A stretch of 6,558 bases of DNA, taken from the NCBI GenBank assembly GCA_938046755.1, contig CALIXC010000237.1:1-6558 (forward strand), in the 5' to 3' direction. Shown piece after piece: positions 4,463 through 6,558 of the stretch; position 1 is the first letter of the stretch, and every line of letters starts with the position of its first letter. This DNA comes from an uncultured Lautropia sp. GTDB taxonomy: Bacteria > Pseudomonadota > Gammaproteobacteria > Burkholderiales > Burkholderiaceae_E. Both the position numbers and the translations under genes were made by a program. The notes below the pieces were generated by a model that was not told where the DNA came from, ran no database searches, and saw nothing but the letters and a program-made list of their open reading frames with translations.

Positions 4463-6558
<2,096 letters not shown>

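Overview
The window looks like a piece of a GC-rich betaproteobacterial chromosome, most likely Burkholderiales-like. The assignment rests on gene content and codon bias, not on a database match. The cues are strongly G/C-ending codons, a class II fumarase and a Tex protein of proteobacterial type, and a short H-NS homologue with AT-hook-like linker motifs. There is also a tRNA-Ile(CAU) gene interrupted by a group I intron, a combination known from the betaproteobacterium Azoarcus. Nothing here points to a phage, plasmid or insertion sequence.

Layout from left to right. (1) 1-1297, minus: fumC (class II fumarase), cut by the left edge, with a clear ribosome binding site and a likely promoter whose -10 box lies inside an 8+8 bp dyad. 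(2) 1421-1618, minus: a 65-codon hypothetical gene with coding-like composition. (3) 1619-2173: about 550 bp without a convincing gene, ending in a strong intrinsic terminator that points along the plus strand and has no visible gene feeding it. (4) 2174-2845 and 2920-3318, minus: a DUF4136-type lipoprotein gene downstream of an H-NS-family gene, probably one transcript. (5) 3319-3834: an AT-rich upstream region of the H-NS gene with a plausible sigma-70 promoter, then a hairpin, then an intrinsic terminator serving the tRNA gene. (6) 3835-4200, minus: the split tRNA gene. (7) 4201-4462: a divergent intergenic region. (8) 4463-6558, plus: tex, cut by the right edge.

The most notable object is the split tRNA. 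The 5' half (4200-4167) and the 3' half (3877-3835) join into a complete 77-nt tRNA with CAU anticodon and encoded CCA. The 289 nt between them fold by hand into group I helices P1 to P9, with P3, P4 and P7 pairing as expected, a terminal guanosine, and an internal guide that pairs with both exons (P1 and P10). The intron carries no endonuclease gene. It appears to sit between U33 and C34 of the anticodon loop, and its P1 carries a long extension. Both differ from the Azoarcus intron as I remember it.

The genes do not form one pathway: fumC is a TCA-cycle enzyme, tex an RNA-binding transcription accessory factor, the H-NS homologue a nucleoid silencer, and the lipoprotein an envelope protein of unknown role.
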